Positions 19,631 to 28,273 of a DNA stretch of 64,000 nucleotides are shown piece after piece. The translations under genes were made by a program, and so were the position numbers. The notes beneath the pieces are model-generated. The model was given only the letters and a program-made list of their open reading frames with translations. It made no database searches and was not told where the DNA came from. This DNA comes from Piscinibacter lacus (GTDB lineage Bacteria > Pseudomonadota > Gammaproteobacteria > Burkholderiales > Burkholderiaceae_C): the NCBI RefSeq assembly GCF_016735685.1, contig NZ_JAERRA010000002.1, positions 62,001 to 126,000 of the forward strand, in the 5' to 3' direction. Position 1 is the first letter of the stretch; every line of letters begins with the position of its first letter.

Positions 19631-20620
19631 ATGAGTCCGAAACCGATCCGCCGGCGCCACTGCCTGGCCGCCGGCGCGGGCCTGCTGCTGGCGGGCACCT
19701 GGCCGGCCGGCCTGCGGGCGGAAAGCTTTCCGTCGCGGCCCCTGACCCTGCTGGTGCCCTGGCCGGCCGGCGGCGGCACCGACCTGAGCATGCGCATCCT
19801 GGCGGAAGCCGCCGGCCAGCACCTGCGCCAGAAGGTCAACATCGAGAACCGCGCGGGCGCCGGCGGCACCCTGGCCATGCCGGCGCTGCAAACCGCTCAG
19901 CCCGACGGCTACACCCTCGCCCAGTTGCCGCAGACGGTCTTCCGCGCCCCGCACACGCAGCGCGTGCTGTGGGACCCGCTGCGCGACACCACGCCCATCC
20001 TGCAGCTCAGCGGCACCACCTTCGGCATGGTGGTGGCCACCGACAGCCCGCTCCAGTCGGTCGAGGATGTGTTCGAGGCCGCGCGCCAGCGCCCCGGCGA
20101 GATGACGGTGGCGAGCAATGGCGTGGGCACCACGCCGCACCTGGTCATCGACGAGCTGATGCAGCAGCGCTTCCTGCGCTACACCCATGTGCCCTACAAG
20201 GGCGCGTCGGAGCAGGCGCTGGCGGTGGTCTCGGGCCAGGTCAAGGTGGGCGTGGGCTCGACCGGCTTCGGCAGCTTCATCGACCAGGGCCGGCTGCGGC
20301 TGCTGGCCACCTTCGGCGCCAAGCGCAGCAAGCGTTGGCCGAATGTGCCCACCCTCAAGGAGCTGGGCCACAACATCGTCGCGACTTCGCCCTACGGCCT
20401 GGCCGGGCCGCGCGGCGTGCCCGAGCCCATCGTCCGCATCCTGCACGACGCCTTCCGCGCCGCCATGCTGGAGCCAGCCTACATCGCCGAGCTGGCCAAG
20501 TTCGACCAGGAACTGGTCTACCTGGGCAGCAAGGACTACGCCCAGGCCATGCGCGAGACCTATGCCGAGGAAAAGCGCGTGGTCGAGCGCCTCGGCCTGG
20601 GCCGCGCCAACGGCGGCTGA
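19631..20620 (+). CDS. Bug-family tripartite tricarboxylate transporter binding protein
   Basis: 329 aa with an RRR-containing signal peptide (to about LRAE, residue 31). The body has the Bug/TctC pattern: PLTLLVPWPAGGGTD, IENRAGAGG, DGYTL, VPYKG and GSTGFGSF. Bug proteins are very numerous in Burkholderiales and often lack a dedicated transporter; no TctAB genes are here. Its place at the end of the PQQ/ABC run suggests a sensing or capturing role for a carboxylate, but the ligand cannot be told. Confidence 0.85.
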   Translation: MSPKPIRRRHCLAAGAGLLLAGTWPAGLRAESFPSRPLTLLVPWPAGGGTDLSMRILAEAAGQHLRQKVNIENRAGAGGTLAMPALQTAQPDGYTLAQLPQTVFRAPHTQRVLWDPLRDTTPILQLSGTTFGMVVATDSPLQSVEDVFEAARQRPGEMTVASNGVGTTPHLVIDELMQQRFLRYTHVPYKGASEQALAVVSGQVKVGVGSTGFGSFIDQGRLRLLATFGAKRSKRWPNVPTLKELGHNIVATSPYGLAGPRGVPEPIVRILHDAFRAAMLEPAYIAELAKFDQELVYLGSKDYAQAMRETYAEEKRVVERLGLGRANGG

Positions 20621-20637
20621 GGCTCAGGGCCTGAGCC
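20621..20637. terminator. Palindrome between convergent genes
   Basis: GGCTCAGG-G-CCTGAGCC (20621-20637) directly follows the Bug-protein stop, and a second GC hairpin follows before the convergent response-regulator end. No T-run is present on either strand, so termination is only inferred from the convergent layout. Confidence 0.3.
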
Positions 20638-20667
20638 CGGCCCCGGCGCCCTGCCGGTGGCCGGGGC

Positions 20668-21309
20668 TCACAGCTCCATCAGGCGATGCTGGCGCGCGTA
20701 GTGCAGCAGCTCGATGGCCGTGCCCACGCCCAGCTTCTGGCGGATCAGGGTCTGGTAATTGGCCACCGTCTTGGCGCTGAGGTGCAGCAGGCCGGCGATC
20801 TCGTCGACGCCGCGGCCGGCCAGCAGGTGCTGGAGCACATCGAATTCGCGCGGCGAGAGGCGCTCATGCGGCGGGCCGTCGCGCTCGGCCTGCTCGGCAC
20901 TGCGCGGCCAGACTCCCTCGCCGCGGCCGCTGCGGCGCACGGCATCGATCAGCACCTCGGGTTCGCTGCTCTTGGTGACGAAGCCGCGGGCACCGGCTTG
21001 GCGGCACTGGCTGAGCATGGCCGCGCCGTCATGCATGGTGAAGATCAGCACATGCAGGGCCGGCAGGCGCTGGCCCAGGCGACGCAGGATCTCCAGGCCG
21101 CTGCGGCCCGGCATCGACAGGTCCAGCACCAGCAGGTCGGCCGGGCAGGGCTGGGTCTGGGTGAGGGCGAAATAGGCGGACTCGGCATCGCCGTACTCGG
21201 CGACGACCTGGATGTCGGGCTCAAGCTCAAGCAGGCGGCGGTAGCCCGCCCGCACCACGGCGTGGTCGTCGGCCAGGGCCACGCGCAGGCTGCGCACCGG
21301 TTGGATCAT
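20668..21309 (-). CDS. NarL/LuxR-family response regulator
   Basis: 213 aa. The receiver has the acidic pair in VALADDHAVVR, phospho-acceptor Asp in LLVLDLSMPG and Lys in FVTKSS; the C-terminal LuxR helix-turn-helix is LSPREFDVLQHLLAGRGVD followed by KTVANYQTLIRQKLG. Start MIQPVRSL overlaps the histidine-kinase stop by four bases. It is probably phosphorylated by the partner kinase and may control the PQQ/TonB genes around it, as AgmR/ErbR-type regulators do for quinoprotein genes. Confidence 0.9.
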   Translation of the reverse strand: MIQPVRSLRVALADDHAVVRAGYRRLLELEPDIQVVAEYGDAESAYFALTQTQPCPADLLVLDLSMPGRSGLEILRRLGQRLPALHVLIFTMHDGAAMLSQCRQAGARGFVTKSSEPEVLIDAVRRSGRGEGVWPRSAEQAERDGPPHERLSPREFDVLQHLLAGRGVDEIAGLLHLSAKTVANYQTLIRQKLGVGTAIELLHYARQHRLMEL

Positions 21310-22940
21310 GAAAGCTTCTCCAGCAGTTCGGCGGTTTCGGGGGGGCCGTCTCGAAGGGGGGCAAGGGTTTCGCCGCCCCCGGGCAGGTCCAGCAGCAAGC
21401 GGGTGGCCAGGCGCCAGCCTCGGCCCTCGCTGCCCGGGCCCCATTGCAGCTCGGCGCCCAGGGCCCACAGCCGCTCGCGCAGGCCAGCGAGGCCAGTGCC
21501 GTGCTGCAGGGCGGCGGCGGGGTCGGCGACGCCGCGGCCGTCATCCTCGACCGACCAGCGCAGCGCCATGGGCCGGCGCGCCGTCCAGGCCCGGTCGCCG
21601 GGGGCGATCACATCCAGGGCCGGCTCGACGGCCGCCGTTTCCAGGGTCAGGCAGAGCCGCACCTGACGGGCCTGGGCATGGCGGGCGACATTGGTCAGGG
21701 CTTCCTGGCTGATGCGGTAGAGCGCCAGCAGCACGGCACGCGGCAGCATCAGGCCGGCCGCCTCGGCGCGGTGCCATTCGCGCTCGCTGCCCTCGGGGCG
21801 GCGCAGGCGCAGGTCCAGGTGCACTTGCAGGCCGTGGCTGGGCGCGCTGTTCCAGCCGCGCACCAGGGCGCGCAGCAGCTCGTGCAGGCGGACGGCGGTC
21901 TCGTCGCGGCCGGCCTGGTCGGCCAGGGGGCCCAGGGGTCGCAGCTCGGCCAGCAGGGCGCGGGTGTCCTGGTGGATCAGGCGGCATTGCTCGCTCATGC
22001 CCTCCACCACGCTGCGCAGGGCCGAGCCTTCGTCCAGCCGGCGCAGCAGCCAGGCGGCATCGGCGCGCAGCGCGGTCAGACGCTGGCCGAACTCGTCATG
22101 CAGCTCGCGGGCCAGGCGGGCGCGCTCATCTTCTTGCAGGCTGAAGATCTGCTGGGCCAGCACGCGCCGCGCGGCCTGGGCCTCGTCGAGCGAGGCCGAC
22201 AGGCGGCGCAGGGCCTCGGCCACCGCGTCCAGCTCGCGCACCGGCATGCGCGGCAGGCGCAGGATGGCGCTGCTCTGGCCATGCTCCAGGCCGGCGATGG
22301 CATCGAGCAGCGATTGCAAGGGCCGCAGCGCCCGCCGCAAGTTGATGTGCATGACGGCCAGGGTGCCGGCGCAGGCCAGCACCAGCATGCCGAACATGTC
22401 GAGCCAGTTGCTCAGGGCCTCGCGCTGCTCGCGTTCGGGCGAGACGCGCAGCAGCACCAGCCAGGCCCGGCCGTCGGGGCGCGGCAGGCTCCAGCGCAGG
22501 TCCTCGGGCAGCGGCGGCGGGAAGAGGCGCTGGTTCAGCGCCAGCAGCAACTGCATGCTGGCCGAAGGCTCGGGCAGCGGCTGCGGGCCGACGAGCTGCT
22601 GGCCCTGGGCATCGAGGATCTGCATCGACCAATGCCGCGCCGCCGGCGTGGCCTGCAGGGCGCGCAGGCGCAGCAGGGCGCGCTCGTCATCGTCGAGCGA
22701 GAGCGTGGACAGGGTCTGGCTGAGCAGCGCCGTCTGCGCCGCGTCCTGCAGCTCCGTGCGGGTGTCGCCCTGGGCGCGCCACAGGCCGAGCAGCAGGGCC
22801 GCGACCAGGCAGGCCGAGGCCAGCAGGCCGGCGCGGCGCATGACCAGGCGGGGCAGGTCCAGCGGCGCGGCAGGCCGGGTCGAGGCGGAGGGGGCAGGGG
22901 CGGACGGAGGCGGCACGAAAGGTCCGGCGACGGGAGACAT
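21306..22940 (-). CDS. Membrane histidine kinase, NarX/UhpB (HisKA_3) type
   Basis: 544 aa. Two transmembrane helices (about 36-54 and 180-197) enclose a periplasmic sensor of about 125 residues; a HAMP-like linker precedes the HisKA_3 box ERARLARELHDEFGQ with the phospho-His, and the ATPase has DDGRG and GTGLAGLRERL. Partner of the regulator overlapping its 3' end. It diverges from the TonB-dependent receptor gene with 274 bp between. Confidence 0.9.
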   Translation of the reverse strand: MSPVAGPFVPPPSAPAPSASTRPAAPLDLPRLVMRRAGLLASACLVAALLLGLWRAQGDTRTELQDAAQTALLSQTLSTLSLDDDERALLRLRALQATPAARHWSMQILDAQGQQLVGPQPLPEPSASMQLLLALNQRLFPPPLPEDLRWSLPRPDGRAWLVLLRVSPEREQREALSNWLDMFGMLVLACAGTLAVMHINLRRALRPLQSLLDAIAGLEHGQSSAILRLPRMPVRELDAVAEALRRLSASLDEAQAARRVLAQQIFSLQEDERARLARELHDEFGQRLTALRADAAWLLRRLDEGSALRSVVEGMSEQCRLIHQDTRALLAELRPLGPLADQAGRDETAVRLHELLRALVRGWNSAPSHGLQVHLDLRLRRPEGSEREWHRAEAAGLMLPRAVLLALYRISQEALTNVARHAQARQVRLCLTLETAAVEPALDVIAPGDRAWTARRPMALRWSVEDDGRGVADPAAALQHGTGLAGLRERLWALGAELQWGPGSEGRGWRLATRLLLDLPGGGETLAPLRDGPPETAELLEKLS

Positions 22941-23214
22941 CCGGGCGACCGGCGGGCCGCGAGCTTACGACGCGGCCGGGACCGCTCCGGGGCGATGAAG
23001 CCGCTCCGGCCCCCTGCCGGACGGCCTTCTAGGGGCAAGCCCCAAGGGCCGCCGGAGTGGGTCAGGATTTATTCCCGGGAAAACATCCCAACGACCTCGG
23101 GATGATCTCGATTCGTTGCACTTGCCACGCTCGGCGACTTGCTCGCGAGATCAAGCGACCGATGATGGTCGGGCCCTGCAGACGGCCGACCCATGTTCCC
23201 GAACCGGATTTCCC
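22941..23214. promoter_or_regulatory. Divergent promoter region, histidine kinase / TonB receptor
   Basis: The region contains a perfect palindrome TTCCCGGGAA (23072-23081) and, just after it, ATCCC-N9-GGGAT. Both are candidate sites for the adjacent NarL-type regulators. A GGGG-CAAG-CCCC hairpin lies near 23033-23044. No gene is seen. Confidence 0.45.
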
Positions 23215-25548
23215 ATGCCCAAGACTGTGTCCCGCCCCCCGGCCCACCGGCCCCGCCTCAAGCCCCTGAGCGCCCTGCTGCGCGGCCTGCTTCTCGGCGC
23301 CCCCGGCCTGGCGCTGCCTGCCCTGGCCCAGCAGGCGCCGGCCGGCGCGCAACTGCCCGGCGTCGAGATCATCGGCACCAGCCCGCTGCCCGGCCAGGGC
23401 ATCGACCGCGACCTGCTGCCCTACTCGACCCAGATCCTCAAGCGCGAGCAGGCCGACCGCGCGCAGCCAACGAACCTCGGCGACTTCCTGAACCGCACGA
23501 CCGCCGGCGTGCAGGTCAATGACATCCAGGGCAGTCCCTACCAGGGCGACCTGACCTTCCGTGGCTTCCGCGCCTCGCCGCTGCTCGGCGCCGGACAGGG
23601 CCTGTCGGTCTACCTCGACGGCGTGCGCATCAACGAGCCCTTCGGCGATGTCGTCAACTTCGATCTCATCCCCGAGTTCGCGGTGCGCACCATCGGCCTG
23701 GTACCGGGTGCGAATCCGGCCTTCGGCCTCAACAGCCTGGGCGGCGCCCTGAGCTACACCACCCACGACGGCCGCAGCGCGCCGGGCGCACGGGCCGAGC
23801 TGTCCTACGGCAGCTTCGCCCGTAAGAAGATCGGCGTGTCCTACGGCCTGAGCGACGACAGCGGCTGGCACAGCTACATCGCCGCCAGCGCCTTCGACGA
23901 GAAGGGCTGGCGCGACCATTCCGACGGCACGCTCGGCAATGTGCTGGCCAAGGTCGGCCACGACAACGGCACGTCGGACTGGACGGTCTCGCTGCTGGCC
24001 GGCCGCAGCAAGCTGGTGGGCAACGGCCTGCTTCCGGCCTTCGAGGTCGACGACGACGCGCTGGAGAAGGACCTGTACTTCGAGCGCCGTGGCGCCGTCT
24101 ACACCCATCCCGACGAGACCAAGAACCGCCTGCTGCAAGTCGCCATCAATGCCAACCATGCGATCGACGCGAAGACCACGCTGTCGAGCCTGCTCTATGT
24201 GCGCGATTCCAAGCGCGACACGGTCAACGGCGACGAGGCCGAGGAAGATCCCGTCAACCCCGGCGATCCGACCGGCTCCTTCAACACCAGCCTGACCGAA
24301 CAGACCAGCGTCGGCGGCGGCTTGCGCCTGGCCTCGACGAGCGGCGCGCACCAGTGGCAGGTCGGCGCCCAGTTCGAGGCCAGCCGCACCCGCTACGCCC
24401 AGTTCGAGCAGGAAGGCATGCTCGACGACAGCCGCGGCGTCGTGCCCATCGCGGGCGAGGAGCGCGAGCTCAGCGCCCGGGTGCGCGGCCGGGCCAGCTC
24501 CATCGGCCTGTATGCCAGCGACACCTATGCCCTGGGTGCCCGCACCCATGTCACCGGCACCCTGCGCTACAACCGCAGCCGGGTGAGCAACAGCCTGACC
24601 ACGCGCGACGACGACACCGACATCGTCGAGGTCAAGCCCAAGGAGACCTTCACCTACAACAGCCTGAACCCGGCCCTGGGCATTGCCCACAAGCTGGCCG
24701 GCGGCCCCACCCTGTTCGCCAACTTGGCGCGCAACACTCGGGTGCCGACGGTGATCGAGCTGGGCTGCGCCGACCCGGACGAGCCTTGCCGCCTGCCGGC
24801 CGGCCTGCAGGCCGACCCCTTCCTGGAGCAGGTCAAGTCGACCACGCTGGAGTTCGGCTTCCGCTGGCCGCTGAGCCGCGACACGCGGCTGAACCTGGCC
24901 GTCTTCCGCACCGACAACCGCGACGACATCCTCTTTCGCACCGCCCAGCGCATGGGCTTCGGCTACTTCGAGAACTTCGACAAGACCCGCAACCAGGGCC
25001 TGGATGCCGAGATCAGCAGCCGCTTCGGCGCCGTCGACCTGAGCGCGAGCTACAGCTACCTCAAGGCCACCTACGAAGCCCGCGACAACATCCAGCAGGG
25101 CGAGCGCAGCGTGACCGTGACGCCGGGCACCCGCATCGCCGGCCTGCCCAAGCACACCTTCAAGGTGGCTGCCGACTGGGCCGTGGGCCAGGGCTGGACG
25201 ATCGGGGCCGATGCCGTGCTGCTGTCTTCGCGCACCGTCTCGGGCAATGAGGACGGGCTGCTGGAGGACGACGATGGCGATCCCGCGACCGACCCGGAAG
25301 CTCGCCGCCTGAAGGTCGGCGGCTATGCCATCTTCAACCTGCGCACCCAGTGGCGCTTCAAGCAGGACTGGACCTTCTACGCCAACGTCGCCAACGTCTT
25401 CGACCGCCGCTACGAAAACTTCGGCGCGCTGGGCGAGACCATCTTCGACCCGCAGGGCGGCAATGCCTATGCCGACGAGCGCGATGCGCTCTTCGTCGCG
25501 CCCGGCACGCCGCGCAGCTTCACCATGGGCCTGCGCTACCGCTTCTGA
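23215..25548 (+). CDS. TonB-dependent outer-membrane receptor
   Basis: 777 aa. Signal peptide to about ALAQ (residue 38), then a plug domain (LNRTTAGVQVNDIQGSPYQG, LSVYLDGVRINEPFGD) and a 22-strand-type barrel ending in the usual aromatic terminus LRYRF. I chose MPKTVSRPP as start, with a weak GGA upstream. Ligand is not readable from sequence: PQQ itself (as for E. coli PqqU/YncD), a metal chelate or an alcohol-related compound would all fit the neighbourhood. It is flanked by two two-component systems and followed by a good terminator. Confidence 0.88.
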   Translation: MPKTVSRPPAHRPRLKPLSALLRGLLLGAPGLALPALAQQAPAGAQLPGVEIIGTSPLPGQGIDRDLLPYSTQILKREQADRAQPTNLGDFLNRTTAGVQVNDIQGSPYQGDLTFRGFRASPLLGAGQGLSVYLDGVRINEPFGDVVNFDLIPEFAVRTIGLVPGANPAFGLNSLGGALSYTTHDGRSAPGARAELSYGSFARKKIGVSYGLSDDSGWHSYIAASAFDEKGWRDHSDGTLGNVLAKVGHDNGTSDWTVSLLAGRSKLVGNGLLPAFEVDDDALEKDLYFERRGAVYTHPDETKNRLLQVAINANHAIDAKTTLSSLLYVRDSKRDTVNGDEAEEDPVNPGDPTGSFNTSLTEQTSVGGGLRLASTSGAHQWQVGAQFEASRTRYAQFEQEGMLDDSRGVVPIAGEERELSARVRGRASSIGLYASDTYALGARTHVTGTLRYNRSRVSNSLTTRDDDTDIVEVKPKETFTYNSLNPALGIAHKLAGGPTLFANLARNTRVPTVIELGCADPDEPCRLPAGLQADPFLEQVKSTTLEFGFRWPLSRDTRLNLAVFRTDNRDDILFRTAQRMGFGYFENFDKTRNQGLDAEISSRFGAVDLSASYSYLKATYEARDNIQQGERSVTVTPGTRIAGLPKHTFKVAADWAVGQGWTIGADAVLLSSRTVSGNEDGLLEDDDGDPATDPEARRLKVGGYAIFNLRTQWRFKQDWTFYANVANVFDRRYENFGALGETIFDPQGGNAYADERDALFVAPGTPRSFTMGLRYRF

Positions 25549-25583
25549 AGCTGCGCCCGCAGGGGCGCAAGGGCTTCACGCAC

Positions 25584-25615
25584 AAGGGGTCGGCCTGGGG
25601 GCCGGCCCTTTTTTT
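25584..25615 (+). terminator. Rho-independent terminator of the TonB receptor gene
   Basis: GGGTCGGCC-TGGG-GGCCGGCCC (25587-25608, one G-U pair) runs into seven Ts (25609-25615), 36 bp after the receptor stop and just ahead of the convergent response-regulator end. Confidence 0.85.
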
Positions 25616-25623
25616 CATGGTGC

Positions 25624-26253
25624 TCAGAGCTGCACCAGGCCGTAGCGGGCGGCAAGCCGCAGCAACTGGAAGTCGCTGGGCGCATCCAGCTTGCGGCGGA
25701 TCAGCGACATGGTGTTGAACACCGTCTTCTCGCTGAGCTTGAGCGAGGCCGCGATGCTGCGGATCGCATGGCCCTCCACCGCGAGGCGCAGCACCTCGAA
25801 CTCGCGCGGCGTGAGCTGGGCCAGCGGGCCACGGCCCTCGGCCGTCTCGCCCAGCACGCTGTACGTCACATCGGCCGAGAACACGCGCCGGCCCTGCGCC
25901 ACCTCGCGCACGGCGTCCAGCATGCGGGCCGGGTCGCTGTCCTTGGTCAGGTAGCCCAGGGCACCGGCCCGCAGGGCTTGCAGGGCATAGCCGCTGTGGG
26001 CATGCATGGTGAAGACCAGCACCTTCAGGCCCGGCACCCGGGCGCGCATGCGGCGCACGGCCTCCAGGCCGCTGTCGTCCTTCAGGCTCAGGTCGACCAC
26101 GGCAACATCGACCACATGATGGCGCAGCGCCTCGCAGGCCTGGGCCGAGCCCGAGGCCTCGGCGACCACGCTCATGTCGGGCTCGGCATCGATGAGCTGG
26201 CGGTAGCCGGCGCGGACGACCGCATGGTCGTCGAGCAGCAGCACATGGATCAC
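25624..26253 (-). CDS. NarL/LuxR-family response regulator (second system)
   Basis: 209 aa. Receiver with IHVLLLDDHAVVR, phospho-Asp in VAVVDLSLKDD and Lys in GYLTKDSD; LuxR-type DNA-binding domain with LTPREFEVLRLAVEG and KTVFNTMSLIRRKL. It starts with GTG at 26253, overlapping the kinase stop (GTGA). Similar in layout to the first system, about 5 kb away, but clearly a distinct protein. It probably regulates the adjacent receptor or the PQQ dehydrogenase operon. Confidence 0.9.
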   Translation of the reverse strand: MIHVLLLDDHAVVRAGYRQLIDAEPDMSVVAEASGSAQACEALRHHVVDVAVVDLSLKDDSGLEAVRRMRARVPGLKVLVFTMHAHSGYALQALRAGALGYLTKDSDPARMLDAVREVAQGRRVFSADVTYSVLGETAEGRGPLAQLTPREFEVLRLAVEGHAIRSIAASLKLSEKTVFNTMSLIRRKLDAPSDFQLLRLAARYGLVQL

Positions 26254-27734
26254 GTCAACACTCCTTCCAAGGGCCAGGCGTCCGCGTCCTCTTCAGGCGC
26301 GTCGACGGCCGTCATGCAGGGCACCGACAGCGTCAGTGCCAAGCCCGGGCGGCCCGGCGGGCCGCCTGCGGGTGCGAGATCAAGCCGGCCGCCGACGCGG
26401 GCCGCCCGCTCACGCATGGCGAGCAGGCCGGTGCCCTCATTGCCCGGTCCGTCCGGTGGCAGGCCGCAGCCGTTGTCGACGATGTGCAGCCGCACCTGCC
26501 CGCCGCCCGGCGCCGCCAGGTGGATGCGCAGCGCGCGGGCCTGGCTGTGGCGGAAGGCATTGGTCAGGCCCTCCTGCAGGCCGCGGTAAAGCACCAGCAC
26601 GGCCTCGTCGTCGATCGGCGGCAGGGGCTCGTCGAGTTGCAGCGCGATGTCCACCTCGGGGCAGCGCGCGCGCCAGTGCTCGACCAGCAAGGCCAGCTCG
26701 TCGGGCAGGCCGGCCGCGCTCAGGCCGTGCGGGCGCAGTTGCGAGAGCAGTTGGCGCAGTTGCTGGCTGACGCAGCGCAGCTCGGCCTGCAGCGCCTCGG
26801 CGCTGGCCTGCACGCGGGCCGGCGAGAGCTTGTCGGCATGGCGTTGCAGCAGCGCGACCTGGGCGGCCATGCCGGTCAGGTGCTGGCCCAGCTCGTCGTG
26901 CAGGTCGCGGGCCAGGGCGCGGCGCTCTTCCTCCTGCAGGCCGATCAGGCGCTGCGTCAGGCGCTGCTGGGCGCGGTGGGCCTGGCCCAAGCGCAGGGCC
27001 ATGTGCTCGATGCCCTCGGCGATCGCCGCGTACTCGCGCAGGCGGAAGCGGCCGAAGCCCGGGCTGGCCGCGCCCCCTTCCAGCCGGATCAGGCCGGCGC
27101 AAAGCTCGCGCGCCGGGGCCAGGGCGCGGGCCACGATGACGCCGACGCCGGCCATCATGCCCAGGCCGATCAGCAGCCAGGCCAGCAGCAGCGGCAGGCT
27201 GTCGTCGACGATCTCCTCGATCTCGGCATGCGGGTCGGGCGAGAGCAGCAGCAGCCGGTCGCCGACCGGAATGCGATGGCTCAGCGCCGGCGCCGCCGCG
27301 GCCTCGACCATACCGAGCTTGCGGCCCAGCCAGACCGCAGGACCGGTCGGCGGTTCAGGCGGCTGGACGTCGCGGGCCAGCGGCCCCTCCACCTCGGGCG
27401 GGGCCTCGGGCCCCTGCGGCGCCCAGCGCACCAGCAGGTGCCGAACCCGCTCCGACTCGACCAGGGCATTGAGCCGGGCCAGGGGCTCGGGCCGCGGGTC
27501 GACATGGGCCTCGCCCGCGAGAATCAGCAGCTCGGTCAAGGCATGGGCGCCGGCCGATTCCTCGGCCACGCCCCGGCGCAGAGTGAAGGCCGTGAGCAGC
27601 AGCGCAATCCCCAGCCACAGCAGCGCGCCCAGCCCCAGCCAGGCCATCAGGCGGGCGCGCAAGTCCAGCGGCGGCAGGGGAAGGGAGGGGCTCATGGGCG
27701 ATGCACGGCGCGGGGCGCAGGGACGGGTCGCCAT
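26250..27734 (-). CDS. Membrane histidine kinase, HisKA_3 type (second system)
   Basis: 494 aa. Transmembrane helices near 30-52 and 180-203 frame a periplasmic sensor rich in Pro and Glu; the HisKA_3 box EERRALARDLHDELGQ and the ATPase motifs NGCGLP and GTGLLAMRERA are present. An alternative ATG at 27695 would give a protein 13 aa shorter; neither has a clear Shine-Dalgarno. Pairs with the regulator overlapping its 3' end. Confidence 0.88.
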   Translation of the reverse strand: MATRPCAPRRASPMSPSLPLPPLDLRARLMAWLGLGALLWLGIALLLTAFTLRRGVAEESAGAHALTELLILAGEAHVDPRPEPLARLNALVESERVRHLLVRWAPQGPEAPPEVEGPLARDVQPPEPPTGPAVWLGRKLGMVEAAAAPALSHRIPVGDRLLLLSPDPHAEIEEIVDDSLPLLLAWLLIGLGMMAGVGVIVARALAPARELCAGLIRLEGGAASPGFGRFRLREYAAIAEGIEHMALRLGQAHRAQQRLTQRLIGLQEEERRALARDLHDELGQHLTGMAAQVALLQRHADKLSPARVQASAEALQAELRCVSQQLRQLLSQLRPHGLSAAGLPDELALLVEHWRARCPEVDIALQLDEPLPPIDDEAVLVLYRGLQEGLTNAFRHSQARALRIHLAAPGGGQVRLHIVDNGCGLPPDGPGNEGTGLLAMRERAARVGGRLDLAPAGGPPGRPGLALTLSVPCMTAVDAPEEDADAWPLEGVLT

Positions 27735-27830
27735 GGTCGGCGCGGCTGCGGCCGATCGATAGGGAACCCTTCCCGAGCCGCTCGGGTGAGTCTCCCGAGA
27801 CGCTTGCCGGACCGCTCCCTAAACTGAAGT
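27735..27830. promoter_or_regulatory. Inverted repeats upstream of the second histidine kinase
   Basis: GGGAA-CCC-TTCCC (27762-27774) abuts CCCGAG-CCG-CTCGGG (27772-27786). The GGGAA/TTCCC half-sites resemble the TTCCCGGGAA palindrome in front of the TonB receptor, so a shared regulator is possible. Confidence 0.4.
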
Positions 27831-27960
27831 TGTCTTGCATCAACACGGTTTCTGAATTCCCTCCGGAAACTGCGCCGACGCCGGATGTCTTCGTGGGGTT
27901 ACTCGGCCTTCAAGCCGCAAGTCACCTTTTCAGGCCACCGCTTGCGGTGGCCTTTTTCTT
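27831..27960 (+). ncRNA. Candidate small RNA or leader ending in a terminator
   Basis: A TTGTCT-N17-TGAATT pair (27830-27858) could be a sigma-70 promoter. About 75 bp later a textbook terminator follows (27932-27960). The transcript of roughly 95 nt contains no plausible reading frame and no gene ends here on the plus strand, so the terminator must belong to a non-coding transcript or a terminated leader of the dehydrogenase operon 314 bp downstream. No known RNA family is recognised. Confidence 0.35.
27932..27960 (+). terminator. Rho-independent terminator with no upstream gene
   Basis: AGGCCACCGC-TT-GCGGTGGCCT (27932-27953) followed by TTTTTCTT. Perfect stem and U-tract on the plus strand. 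The flanking gene upstream is on the opposite strand. Confidence 0.85.
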
Positions 27961-28273
27961 GGCCGCTTGATTTCGCCCAGGCCGCGCTCGCAGGCGGCCC
28001 GGAGCGCCGTTGTGGCAGCTGGACCGATCCCTGCCACCCGGCCACGGGCCTCGATGTGCGGGACTGGAGCAGTCCCAGGCAAGGCTCCCGGGCGGGCGGG
28101 ATGTCTTCCTGCTCCAGGCAGAAGGCTTCCCGGCAACGGCGGGCGAGCTTCACGGCCCCGCCGCGCGATCCCCCGGGGACAGCGATGCGAACCCGATTCC
28201 TAGACTGGCTCGGCGTCGAAACATGCGATGCCTGAGCCACGAGAAACTATTTTTGAAATCGAGGAGTTCCATC
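27961..28273 (+). promoter_or_regulatory. Promoter/leader region of the PQQ dehydrogenase operon
   Basis: No gene is seen. A perfect TCCCCCGGGGA palindrome (28169-28179) lies about 20 bp before TAGACT (28201-28206), which resembles the TAGA-type -10 of methanol dehydrogenase promoters. GAGGAG (28261-28266) is a good Shine-Dalgarno for the ATG at 28274. The promoter assignment is tentative. Confidence 0.35.
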
